From NCBI GenBank assembly GCA_947054185.1, contig CAMRVW010000019.1:1-20676 (forward strand): DNA of 20,676 bases, written 5' to 3'. The notes beneath the pieces are model-generated. The model was not told where the DNA came from and searched no databases. It was given only the letters and a program-made list of their open reading frames with translations. Source of the stretch: an uncultured Rikenellaceae bacterium (lineage in GTDB: Bacteria; Bacteroidota; Bacteroidia; Bacteroidales; Rikenellaceae). The stretch's first letter is position 1, and every line of letters begins with the position of its first letter. Shown here piece after piece: positions 1 to 7,298 of this stretch. Made by a program: the position numbers and the translations under genes.

Positions 1-21
1 ACTCAATTCTATCACTATATC

Positions 22-53
22 TTTCCGCATTTCACTTTTTTGTAGTAACTTTG
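22..53 (+). promoter_or_regulatory. Bacteroidota-type promoter for the first MATE gene
   Basis: The sequence TAACTTTG at 46-53 matches the Bacteroidota -7 consensus TAnnTTTG. A weak -33 candidate (TTTCCG, 22-27) lies about 18 bp upstream. Transcription would begin near 58-60, only about a dozen bases before the ATG at 72. This argues against the longer reading from a TTG at 51, because that codon lies inside the -7 element. The -33 half is poor, so this rests mainly on the -7 match and its position. Confidence 0.55.
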
Positions 54-71
54 CCGTATAAAAACAATCAA

Positions 72-1412
72 ATGAACATTACCGATAGCTCCTCACGACT
101 GGGAACGCTCGACATCAAGAAGCTGCTGATACAATATGCGGTGCCCTCCATCATAGCAATGACGGCGGCATCGCTCTATAACATGGTCGACAGCATGTTC
201 ATAGGCCACGGCATAGGAGCCGAGGGACTCACGGGCCTGTCGCTCACGCTGCCTTTGATGAACATATCGTCGGCGTTCGGCTCTCTTGTGGGCATAGGCG
301 GCGCCACTCTCATGTCGGTGGGGCTGGGACAAAACGACCTCGACAAGGCCCGCATGATATTGGGCAACGTGGTGTTGATGAACATCATAACTGGGTTGTT
401 CCTCTCTGTAGTGTCGCTTTTGTTCCTCGACCAAATACTATATCTGTTCGGAGCCAGCGCCGACACCATAGGCTATGCCCGCGACTATATGCGCATCATA
501 CTGGGCGGCAACGTGATAACGGCGTCGTTTTTGGGACTCATAGAGATGTCGCGGTCGACAGGACACCCCACCCGCGCCATGATAGCCATACTCATAGCCG
601 TTGCGCTCAACTCACTGCTCGACTATCTATTCATATTCCTGCTCGACATGGGCATCAAGGGCGCGGCTATGGCCACTGTGGCTGCCCAGATGGCCTCACT
701 GTGCTTTGTCGGCTCCTATTTCTTCAGCAAGAAGAGCTTCATACGCTTCGAGCGGAGCATCTTCCGCCTCAACGGCGCCATAGTCGGTGGCATGCTGGCC
801 ATAGGGTTGTCTCCTTTCCTGATGAACCTGTGCTCCAGCGGCGTGGTGGCCCTTATCAACCTCTCGCTCAAAGAGCATGGAGGCGACGCGGCAATAGGCG
901 CTTACGGCATAGTCAACAGATATGTGCTTCTGTTTGTGATGATCAACATAGGCTTCAACCAGGGCATGCAGCCCATCGCGGGCTATAACTTCGGCGCCGG
1001 CAAGTATGACAGGCTCAAGAAGGTGCTCAAATACACCATAATATGCGCCATGAGCACCTCCACCATAGGATTCCTGTTGGGAGAGTTCTGCCCCGGAGCC
1101 ATCACCCGCATGTTCACCACCAACACCGAGCTCACCGACATTGCCGAACGCGGTCTGCACCTGGTGCTGATACTCTTTCCTTTCGTGGGCTTTCAAATGG
1201 TGTCGGCAAACTTTTTCCAGTCCATAGGCATGGCCAAGAAAGCCATACTGCTGGCACTGAGCCGTCAGCTGTTGTTTCTTATACCGTTCCTTATAATCAT
1301 GCCGCGCATCATGGGCATAGACGGGGTATGGCTCTCCATCCCCATGGCCGACTGCATCGCCATCATACTCACGAGCGTGATGCTGTGGCGCGAACTCAAA
1401 AAATTCAGATAG
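72..1412 (+). CDS. MATE family efflux transporter, MepA-like
   Basis: This 446-residue polytopic membrane protein is predicted to export cationic drugs or metabolites in exchange for Na+ or H+. Its N-terminal part has the MATE pattern seen in MepA-like members: a helix with VPSIIAM, then SLYNMVDSMFIGHGIG and a glycine-rich LVGIGGATLMS helix. A second homologous half begins near the helix containing LSPFLMNL. Length and about 12 hydrophobic segments fit the family. The ATG at 72 is preferred because the upstream TTG falls in the promoter. The kinase-like gene starts 2 bp after the stop, so this is the head of a tight operon. The family is secure; the substrate cannot be read from sequence. It is one of three divergent MATE genes in the window. 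Confidence 0.93.
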   Translation: MNITDSSSRLGTLDIKKLLIQYAVPSIIAMTAASLYNMVDSMFIGHGIGAEGLTGLSLTLPLMNISSAFGSLVGIGGATLMSVGLGQNDLDKARMILGNVVLMNIITGLFLSVVSLLFLDQILYLFGASADTIGYARDYMRIILGGNVITASFLGLIEMSRSTGHPTRAMIAILIAVALNSLLDYLFIFLLDMGIKGAAMATVAAQMASLCFVGSYFFSKKSFIRFERSIFRLNGAIVGGMLAIGLSPFLMNLCSSGVVALINLSLKEHGGDAAIGAYGIVNRYVLLFVMINIGFNQGMQPIAGYNFGAGKYDRLKKVLKYTIICAMSTSTIGFLLGEFCPGAITRMFTTNTELTDIAERGLHLVLILFPFVGFQMVSANFFQSIGMAKKAILLALSRQLLFLIPFLIIMPRIMGIDGVWLSIPMADCIAIILTSVMLWRELKKFR

Positions 1413-1414
1413 TC

Positions 1415-2047
1415 ATGTCAAAGAAAGTCATCATAACCATAGGCCGTCAGTATGGCAGCGGCGGCCGACGCATAGGTCAAAACCTCGCGCAGATGCTGTC
1501 GCTCGACTATTACGACAAATCGCTCTTCGACGAGGCCTCACGCACAAGCGGCATCAAACGCGAATGGTTCGAACGCAGCGACGAGAAAAACCCCATACGC
1601 ACCATGGGCATGGAGATGGGCCTCAACGCCATTTACGGCACACCCTTCGCAGCCGCCGGAGAGATGTTTGAAGACAACATTTTCAAGTTTCTCTCAGAGA
1701 CAATATGCAAGATAGCCGACGGCGACAGAGGGGCCGTGATAGTGGGCCGGTGTGCCGATTATATACTGCGTGAACGTGACGATCTATTCTCGGTGTTTGT
1801 GCACGCCCCCTTGGAAGACAGGATAAAACGCACCTGCCTGCGCGAGGGTCTGTCTCAAAAAGAGGCGATAGAAAAGATAAAAAAGACCGACAAACAAAGG
1901 GCATCTTTCTATAACTTTTACAGCGACGGCAAATGGGGCGACGCCGCCACATACGACCTGTGCATAGACTCGTCGTTTACCGGCATAGAGAAGACATGCG
2001 ACCTGCTGGCCTCTGTGGTAAGAACCATTACAGACAATGAACGATAA
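1415..2047 (+). CDS. Cytidylate kinase-like P-loop protein
   Basis: This 210-residue soluble protein begins with a beta strand and P-loop, GRQYGSGGRRIG (residues 10-21), the signature of the cytidylate-kinase-like family common in Bacteroidota and Firmicutes. A second conserved segment, GAVIVGRCADYIL, lies mid-protein. It is followed by an arginine-rich lid-like region (EDRIKRTCLREGLS) and a DKQRASFYNFYSDGKWG segment typical of this family. It probably phosphorylates a nucleotide or other small substrate, but members of this family are not the canonical Cmk and the substrate is unknown. The ATG at 1415 lies 2 bp after the preceding MATE stop. The last 11 bp overlap the next MATE gene, indicating translational coupling. 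A longer reading of the frame into the MATE gene is an overlap artefact. Confidence 0.85.
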   Translation: MSKKVIITIGRQYGSGGRRIGQNLAQMLSLDYYDKSLFDEASRTSGIKREWFERSDEKNPIRTMGMEMGLNAIYGTPFAAAGEMFEDNIFKFLSETICKIADGDRGAVIVGRCADYILRERDDLFSVFVHAPLEDRIKRTCLREGLSQKEAIEKIKKTDKQRASFYNFYSDGKWGDAATYDLCIDSSFTGIEKTCDLLASVVRTITDNER

Positions 2048-3389
2048 GAGCATACACATAGACGGAGGTTTCTCGTACGGCACCATCTGGAAGGTTGCCT
2101 ATCCCATTATGTTCGGCAACCTGGCCCAGACCGTCATCACACTCACCGACACCGCCTTTCTGGGGCGTCTGAGCGAAGTGGCGCTGGGGGCGTCGGCCAT
2201 GGCGGGGATATACTATTACGTCTTCTCCACTCTGGCCTGGGGCTTTGCCATAGGCATGCAGGTGATAGTGGCGCGCCGTTTCGGTCAGGGACAGTATCAC
2301 AAGATAGGGCCGCTCTTCGAACACGGGCTGCTCTTCGTGGGCATACTGGGGGTGGCGCTATTCTCGGTGCTTATGTTCCTCTCGCCCGCTATACTCGACT
2401 TTCTGATAGACTCGCCCAACGTCTATGGAGCGGCCTGTACATATATGACATACAGACCCTGGGGCATAATATTCGTGTGCGTCAACTTCCTGTACCGCTC
2501 CTTATATATAGGACTGTCGAACACGCGTGTCATCAGTTACACCACCGCCCTCATGGCCGTTGTCAACATAGTGGGCGATTACGGATTGATATTCGGTCAC
2601 TTAGGCATGCCTCAGATGGGTATCGCCGGTGCCGCCATAGCATCGGTGGCTGCCGAGGTGTCGGCAACGGTATTCTTCACGGTGTTCACCCTGTGCCGTC
2701 TGCCGCTTGAGAAGTACCGCCTCTTCAGACTCGCCCGCATAAGACTGTCGCTGCTTGGCGACATACTGAGGGTGGCATTCCCCACCATGATACAGAAATT
2801 GCTGTCGTTCGGCTCGTGGCTGGTCTTCTTCGCCATGGTGGAGCGTCTGGGCGAGAGAGCCTTGGCCATAACCATGACGGTGCGAAGCGTCTATATGTTC
2901 ATCACCATACCAGTATTCGCCTTCGGAGCGGCATGCAACAGCCTGACCAGCCGCCTGATAGGCGAAGGACGTCCGCAAGAGGTCGGACACATGGTCTCGC
3001 GCATAATAAAGCTATGCTTCATGGTGGTGATACCGCTGTCGGCCCTCTGTTACATAATACCGCAACACCTGCTCGGCATATACACCGACAACACCGGGCT
3101 TATAGCCGAGGCTGTCGACACACTGCATGTGGTTGCCCTGTGCGCCTTTGCCATGGGCTTCGGACAGATATGCTTCGACACCGTATCGGGCACCGGCAAC
3201 ACCGCACACGCACTGGTGCTTGAGTTCGGGGCCCTGGTATGTTACGTGGCGTTCATCTTCTTCTCGTCGCATATAATGGGCGGACCGGTGTCGCTGGTGT
3301 GGGTCAGCGAGATCATTTACGGCACAATGGTTGGTGCCGTCTCGGTGGCATACCTCAAAATAGCCCGATGGCAGAAAAAACGAATTTAA
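2037..3389 (+). CDS. MATE family efflux transporter, NorM/DinF-like
   Basis: This is a 450-residue membrane protein with about 12 predicted helices. The first half carries PIMFGNLAQTVITLTDTAFLGRL, then a helix with WGFAIGMQVIVARRFGQGQ, the usual MATE N-lobe arrangement. The second lobe starts around AFPTMIQKLLSFGSW. It differs clearly from the first MATE gene, so the pair is not a recent duplication. The start codon lies inside the 3' end of the kinase-like gene (11-bp overlap), and the downstream lipoprotein begins 11 bp after the stop. It therefore belongs to the same transcript. The exported substrate is unknown. The transporter family call is firm. Confidence 0.92.
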   Translation: MNDKSIHIDGGFSYGTIWKVAYPIMFGNLAQTVITLTDTAFLGRLSEVALGASAMAGIYYYVFSTLAWGFAIGMQVIVARRFGQGQYHKIGPLFEHGLLFVGILGVALFSVLMFLSPAILDFLIDSPNVYGAACTYMTYRPWGIIFVCVNFLYRSLYIGLSNTRVISYTTALMAVVNIVGDYGLIFGHLGMPQMGIAGAAIASVAAEVSATVFFTVFTLCRLPLEKYRLFRLARIRLSLLGDILRVAFPTMIQKLLSFGSWLVFFAMVERLGERALAITMTVRSVYMFITIPVFAFGAACNSLTSRLIGEGRPQEVGHMVSRIIKLCFMVVIPLSALCYIIPQHLLGIYTDNTGLIAEAVDTLHVVALCAFAMGFGQICFDTVSGTGNTAHALVLEFGALVCYVAFIFFSSHIMGGPVSLVWVSEIIYGTMVGAVSVAYLKIARWQKKRI

Positions 3390-3400
3390 CAACAACGACT

Positions 3401-3871
3401 ATGAAACACATTGCCATAATAACCTTTCTGCTCTGCTGCCTGGCCTCGTGCCAAAAGGTCACTTATGACTGCCGCATGGTCATCAACTCACGCATAGAGA
3501 GCGCCGCGGGCAGCATAGAGCGCCTTGACAACACCGTTGCCTTTGCCTATTACGGCGACACGCTCGACTATAAGGTCGAGAGCTATCAGCAGGCTGTCAG
3601 TGGCCGTGTCACCACCTCTAAAGACGGCCAGACGCGTCCGTTCGACATGCAGGGCGACTTTTCTGCCGAAAACGGACAGATGACCTTTGACAGAATATCC
3701 AACCCAGTGGTATTCATTGTCATGTGCGACACCGAAAACAAAGTGTACGGCTATTGCCAACAGTCTGTAAGCAAAGGCCTCGACTATGTTTACACCACCT
3801 TCACATGCCCGCTGTGGATGCTTGAGACCCAAAAAGAGGTCAAGATAGGACAGTGGTATTACAGCAAATAA
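3401..3871 (+). CDS. Small lipoprotein of unknown function
   Basis: The 156-residue product starts MKHIAIITFLLCCLASC. This is a short positively charged N-terminus, a hydrophobic helix and a lipobox (LASC), with Cys17 as the expected lipidated residue. It is therefore exported and probably membrane-anchored. The mature part is mostly polar and beta-rich, with no motif I recognise. The frame is open upstream into the MATE gene, but the signal peptide fixes the start at the ATG 3401, 11 bp after the MATE stop. The glycosyltransferase ATG follows the stop by 6 bp. Its position between a transporter and a glycosyltransferase suggests an envelope role, but this is inference only. Confidence 0.8.
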   Translation: MKHIAIITFLLCCLASCQKVTYDCRMVINSRIESAAGSIERLDNTVAFAYYGDTLDYKVESYQQAVSGRVTTSKDGQTRPFDMQGDFSAENGQMTFDRISNPVVFIVMCDTENKVYGYCQQSVSKGLDYVYTTFTCPLWMLETQKEVKIGQWYYSK

Positions 3872-3877
3872 CCGCTC

Positions 3878-5083
3878 ATGAACCGCAAACGCCCCCCTTT
3901 CGACACCGCACGTTTCGCCCACTCGCGCAAACGCAGGGTGGCCTTTGTGCTCAACATAGCCCCGCACTATCGCAGTGCGCTCTTCTCACTGCTCGACCAC
4001 GACACCGACATAGACTTCTCGTTTTATGTGGGCGAGGAGTCGTCTGACGTAAGCTCGCTGCTCGACATGCGCAACTTCCTCGGCTTCAAGGGCTATCTGC
4101 ACAACCGATTCAAGAAAGGCAAGCTGGTATGGCAGCACGGATGGTGGCGTCCGCTGTTGCACCGCCACGACGCTTACATACTCACGGGCAACCCCGGCAT
4201 AAGGTCTAACTGGCTTCTGATGGTAATGGCGCGTCTGCTCGGCCGCAAGGTCTATCTGTGGAGCCACGGCCTTTACGGCAACGAGACCCCCAGACAACTG
4301 CACCGCAACAAGATATACATGCGCCTGGCAAGCGGACTTATGCTCTATGGCGACCATGGCCGTCGCATGCTTATGCGCGAAGGCTTTAAAAGCGAACGCA
4401 TAACCTTAATATACAACTCATTAGACCTCGACCAGCAACGCAAGCTGCGCGACAGGTTTGCCGGCGCCGGCTTCATGCGCAACATATTCGGCAACGACAA
4501 CCCCACCATAGCATTCATAGGACGACTGACACCGCAGAAACAGCTGCATCTGCTCATAGAAGCCGTCGGCATACTCAAACTCTCGGGCACCGACGTCAAC
4601 ATAATATTCGTTGGCGACGGCCCCGCAGAGAACGAGCTTGCCACCCTGGCACAAAAGGCCGACATTGAAGAGAGGGTCTTCTTTTACGGCGAGTGTTACG
4701 ACGAAGAGATGATTGCCGCCATACTGCAAAACGCCGTCATGACGGTCAGCCCCGGCAATGTGGGTCTGACGGCCGTTCAGAGCCTCGCATACGGTGTGCC
4801 CGTGATAACGCACAACGACCTTTGCCGGCAGATGCCCGAGCATGAGGCGGTGCGTCCCGACCGCACAGGCGACTTTTTCCGCCATGGCGACTCGCTGGCC
4901 CTCAGCGAGAAGATAGAAAAATGGATAGGCATAATGTCAGACCCCGACAGGCGCATGCAGGTGCGCAAGAACTGCTTCGAGATGATAGACCGCCGTTTCA
5001 GCCCGTCGGGACAGCTCATGCGCATAAAACGCCGACTGCTCGCCGACATGTTCCCGCCAAAGGACAACACCGCCGCAGAGTGA
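3878..5083 (+). CDS. GT4-type glycosyltransferase
   Basis: This 401-residue GT-B protein probably transfers a nucleotide-activated sugar to an envelope polysaccharide or lipid acceptor. After a basic N-terminus, residues 20-30 (RVAFVLNIAPHYR) form the first Rossmann strand and acceptor-side loop. The donor domain begins at FIGRLTPQKQLHLLIEA (213 onward), a standard GT4 segment, followed by IIFVGDGP. The nucleotide-sugar motif appears as SPGNVGLTAVQSLAYGVPVI (291 onward), where the usual EX7E glutamates are replaced; the second acidic position is Gln301. There are no membrane helices, so it is cytosolic or peripheral. The ATG lies 6 bp after the lipoprotein stop, making it the last gene of the tight run. 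Donor and acceptor are unknown. Confidence 0.87.
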   Translation: MNRKRPPFDTARFAHSRKRRVAFVLNIAPHYRSALFSLLDHDTDIDFSFYVGEESSDVSSLLDMRNFLGFKGYLHNRFKKGKLVWQHGWWRPLLHRHDAYILTGNPGIRSNWLLMVMARLLGRKVYLWSHGLYGNETPRQLHRNKIYMRLASGLMLYGDHGRRMLMREGFKSERITLIYNSLDLDQQRKLRDRFAGAGFMRNIFGNDNPTIAFIGRLTPQKQLHLLIEAVGILKLSGTDVNIIFVGDGPAENELATLAQKADIEERVFFYGECYDEEMIAAILQNAVMTVSPGNVGLTAVQSLAYGVPVITHNDLCRQMPEHEAVRPDRTGDFFRHGDSLALSEKIEKWIGIMSDPDRRMQVRKNCFEMIDRRFSPSGQLMRIKRRLLADMFPPKDNTAAE

Positions 5084-5140
5084 CACCCGGCTTGTGGTAT
5101 GCTATTTGATTAAATAGTTGACTGTAAAACATTCATCACC

Positions 5141-5731
5141 ATGACAAAAGAGAAAAAAGAGACACAAGAAGCGGAAAACCAGATAGATACAAACTGCGAA
5201 GAGAAAGTTTGCGACACCCATGACAAAGAGGAGGCATGCTCGGAGACTGACAATATGGCAGATGAAAGTGACGCTGCGACAGACAAAGCGGCAGAACTGG
5301 CAGTTGAGGCTGCCGAATGGAAAGACAAATTCATACGCCTGCAAGCCGAGTTTGACAACTATCGCAAGCGCACCCTCAAAGAGAAGATGGAGCTGATAGA
5401 GTCGGGAGGCAAAGACCTGATGAAATCGTTGCTCGTGGTGCTCGACGACTTCGACCGCGCCCAAGAGGCCCTCGCCTCTTCTGACAACATAGAGGCACTG
5501 CGCGAGGGTGTGGAACTGATACACACCAAGCTGTGCAAGGTGTTGACCGACAAGGGCCTGTCGCCCATAGAGTCGACAGGCAAAGATTTCGACACCGACT
5601 ATCACGAGGCCGTCACCAAGATTCCGGCCCCGAGCGACGAGCTCAAGGGCAAGGTGGTTGACACCATCGAGAAGGGTTACATGCTTAAAGACAAAGTTAT
5701 AAGATATTCCAAAGTCGTTATAGGAGAGTAA
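5141..5731 (+). CDS. grpE: Nucleotide exchange factor GrpE
   Basis: GrpE releases ADP from DnaK, driving the Hsp70 cycle with DnaJ. The 196-residue product has a long, highly charged, Glu/Lys/Asp-rich N-terminus (about 1-60). It is followed by the GrpE coiled-coil signature around WKDKFIRLQAEFDNYRKRT and the LLVVLDDFDRA segment. The C-terminal beta domain ends with GYMLKDKVIRYSKVVIGE, very close to the family consensus. The stop is 1 bp before the dnaJ ATG, the usual grpE-dnaJ arrangement in Bacteroidota. It sits 57 bp after the glycosyltransferase. That gap could hold a promoter, but I found no clear TAnnTTTG match there, so read-through from upstream is also possible. Confidence 0.96.
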   Translation: MTKEKKETQEAENQIDTNCEEKVCDTHDKEEACSETDNMADESDAATDKAAELAVEAAEWKDKFIRLQAEFDNYRKRTLKEKMELIESGGKDLMKSLLVVLDDFDRAQEALASSDNIEALREGVELIHTKLCKVLTDKGLSPIESTGKDFDTDYHEAVTKIPAPSDELKGKVVDTIEKGYMLKDKVIRYSKVVIGE

Positions 5732-5732
5732 C

Positions 5733-6896
5733 ATGGCGGAAAAGAGAGATTATTACGAGATTTTGGGCGTCGGCAAAGATGCCACCGCAGACCAAATCAA
5801 AAAGGCCTATCGCAAAGCGGCCATCAAATATCACCCCGACAAAAACCCGGGCGACAAAGAGGCCGAAGATAAATTCAAAGAGGCGGCCGAGGCTTACGAC
5901 GTATTGAGCAACCCCGACAAAAAGGCGCGTTACGACCGTTTCGGCCACGCAGGCATGTCGGGAGGCTTCAGCAGTGCCGACGCCGGCGGTTTCGGCGGCT
6001 TCAGCATGAACGACATATTCGACCGTTTCGGTGACATATTCGGAGGCCATTTCGGCGGAGGATTCTCAGGCGGTTTCGGCGGCTTCGACGGCGGTCGCCG
6101 CGTCAACAAAGGCTCAGACTTGCGCGTAAAGGTGAAGGTGACACTTGCCGACATCGCCTCAGGAGTGCACAAGAAGCTTAAGATCAACAAGATGGTCACC
6201 TGCTCGACATGCGGGGGCAGCGGCGCCAAAGACAGCCACAGTTACTCCACGTGCTCCACATGTCAGGGCAGCGGAGTGGTAACACACGAGGTAAACACCT
6301 TCTTCGGCCGTGCCCAGACCACGCAGACGTGCCCCACATGCGGCGGCGACGGCAAGATCATCACCGACAAGTGTAAAAGCTGTGGCGGCGAGGGTGTCAC
6401 CAAGGCCGAAGAGATTGTCGAGGTCAACATACCCGCCGGTGTGGGCGAGGGCATGCAGCTCTCTGTTGCAGGCAAGGGCAATGCGGCCCGTCACGGCGGC
6501 ATCGCAGGCGACCTTCTGATAGTGATTGAAGAGGAGCCGCACCCCGAGCTTATACGTGACGGCTCAGATTTGATATACAACCTCAAATTAGGTGTCACAG
6601 AGGCGATATTAGGCACATCTGTCGAGATACCGACCGTCGACGGCAAGGTCAAGATAAAGATAGAACCGGGCACACAACCGGGACGCGTATTGAGGCTCAA
6701 AGGCAAAGGTTTGCCCGACATCAACGGATACGGCAAGGGCGACATGCTCGTATGCGTCGACATATTCATCCCCAAAAACCTCTCTAAAGAGGAGCAGGCA
6801 ATGCTCGGGAAACTGTCGGAATCGGAAAACTTCAAGCCGAAGAAAAACAGCAAAGAGCCCAACATATTCCAGCGTACGCGAGATTTCTTCAGATAG
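5733..6896 (+). CDS. dnaJ: Chaperone DnaJ (Hsp40, type I)
   Basis: DnaJ delivers unfolded clients to DnaK and stimulates its ATPase. The 387-residue product has every part of a type I Hsp40. The J-domain (about 6-70) carries the HPD triad at 34-36. A Gly/Phe-rich linker follows (about 75-125, repeated GGF). The zinc-binding domain has four CXXCXGXG units starting at Cys157, Cys174, Cys200 and Cys214. The C-terminal substrate-binding domains include the VEVNIPAGVGEGMQL segment. Length is normal and no key residue is missing. It is translated 1 bp after grpE and ends 22 bp before a strong terminator. Isoleucine here is more often ATC than in most genes of the window, consistent with high expression. 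Confidence 0.97.
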   Translation: MAEKRDYYEILGVGKDATADQIKKAYRKAAIKYHPDKNPGDKEAEDKFKEAAEAYDVLSNPDKKARYDRFGHAGMSGGFSSADAGGFGGFSMNDIFDRFGDIFGGHFGGGFSGGFGGFDGGRRVNKGSDLRVKVKVTLADIASGVHKKLKINKMVTCSTCGGSGAKDSHSYSTCSTCQGSGVVTHEVNTFFGRAQTTQTCPTCGGDGKIITDKCKSCGGEGVTKAEEIVEVNIPAGVGEGMQLSVAGKGNAARHGGIAGDLLIVIEEEPHPELIRDGSDLIYNLKLGVTEAILGTSVEIPTVDGKVKIKIEPGTQPGRVLRLKGKGLPDINGYGKGDMLVCVDIFIPKNLSKEEQAMLGKLSESENFKPKKNSKEPNIFQRTRDFFR

Positions 6897-6918
6897 GCAT
6901 GCACCTATATATAATACC

Positions 6919-6952
6919 TGCCGGGACATTGATTTTGTCCCGGCATTTTTTT
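6919..6952 (+). terminator. Rho-independent terminator after dnaJ
   Basis: A perfect 10-bp stem, TGCCGGGACA (6919-6928) pairing with TGTCCCGGCA (6936-6945), with a 7-nt loop, is followed directly by seven T residues (6946-6952). It starts 22 bp after the dnaJ stop. This ends the grpE-dnaJ transcript and isolates it from the haem lipoprotein genes downstream. Confidence 0.93.
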
Positions 6953-7258
6953 ATTGTCGACCCGCTTACAACGTGACCATAATTCATACCGACACCTGGC
7001 CATACAAACAATCTGAGAATAATTTAACCTCCACCCGTCAAACTCCGACGGATTGGAGCACTAATATGACTATCAAATCATTACAACGTATATTCTTTTT
7101 AAAGTAATCTCATCATAACCAAAGGAGCACACGCCGGCTTCAAAAAACAAACACTCTTCATATTGCCGACAAACCTCCAACTTACTCACATAACGCACTG
7201 ACAAACAAATGTTTGGTTAAGACAACCCTCTTTTCGTCGGAGTAAATTTTAAAAACCG
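6953..7258. other. Non-coding spacer upstream of the haem lipoprotein operon
   Basis: About 306 bp between the dnaJ terminator and the promoter of the next operon. No plausible ORF is visible. The stretch is more AT-rich than the flanking genes. It contains a 6-bp inverted repeat, CAAACA-AA-TGTTTG, at 7202-7215. It also has two distant complementary 9-mers (ACTCCGACG at 7042-7050 and CGTCGGAGT at 7235-7243). Either could be regulatory, but neither matches an operator I can name. Confidence 0.5.
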
Positions 7259-7270
7259 CTTGAAATTTCA

Positions 7271-7278
7271 TATATTTG
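7271..7278 (+). promoter_or_regulatory. -7 element for the haem lipoprotein operon
   Basis: TATATTTG is an exact match to the Bacteroidota -7 consensus TAnnTTTG. Transcription would begin near 7285, about 14 bp before the ATG at 7299, the same short leader seen elsewhere in the window. No good -33 TTTG is present at the expected distance, only an AT-rich run around 7241-7255. The element also shows that the upstream TTG at 7260 is not the start codon. Confidence 0.6.
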
Positions 7279-7298
7279 CAAGGCAAAAATATACCTTG

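Noticed and set aside
1043..1414. Upstream extension of the kinase-like frame into the MATE gene
   Set aside because: It lies entirely inside the first MATE gene in another frame; the P-loop protein has a normal start at 1415.
7042..7243. Complementary 9-mers ACTCCGACG and CGTCGGAGT as a long-range stem
   Set aside because: Nine bases 184 bp apart can occur by chance, and nothing else supports a structure.
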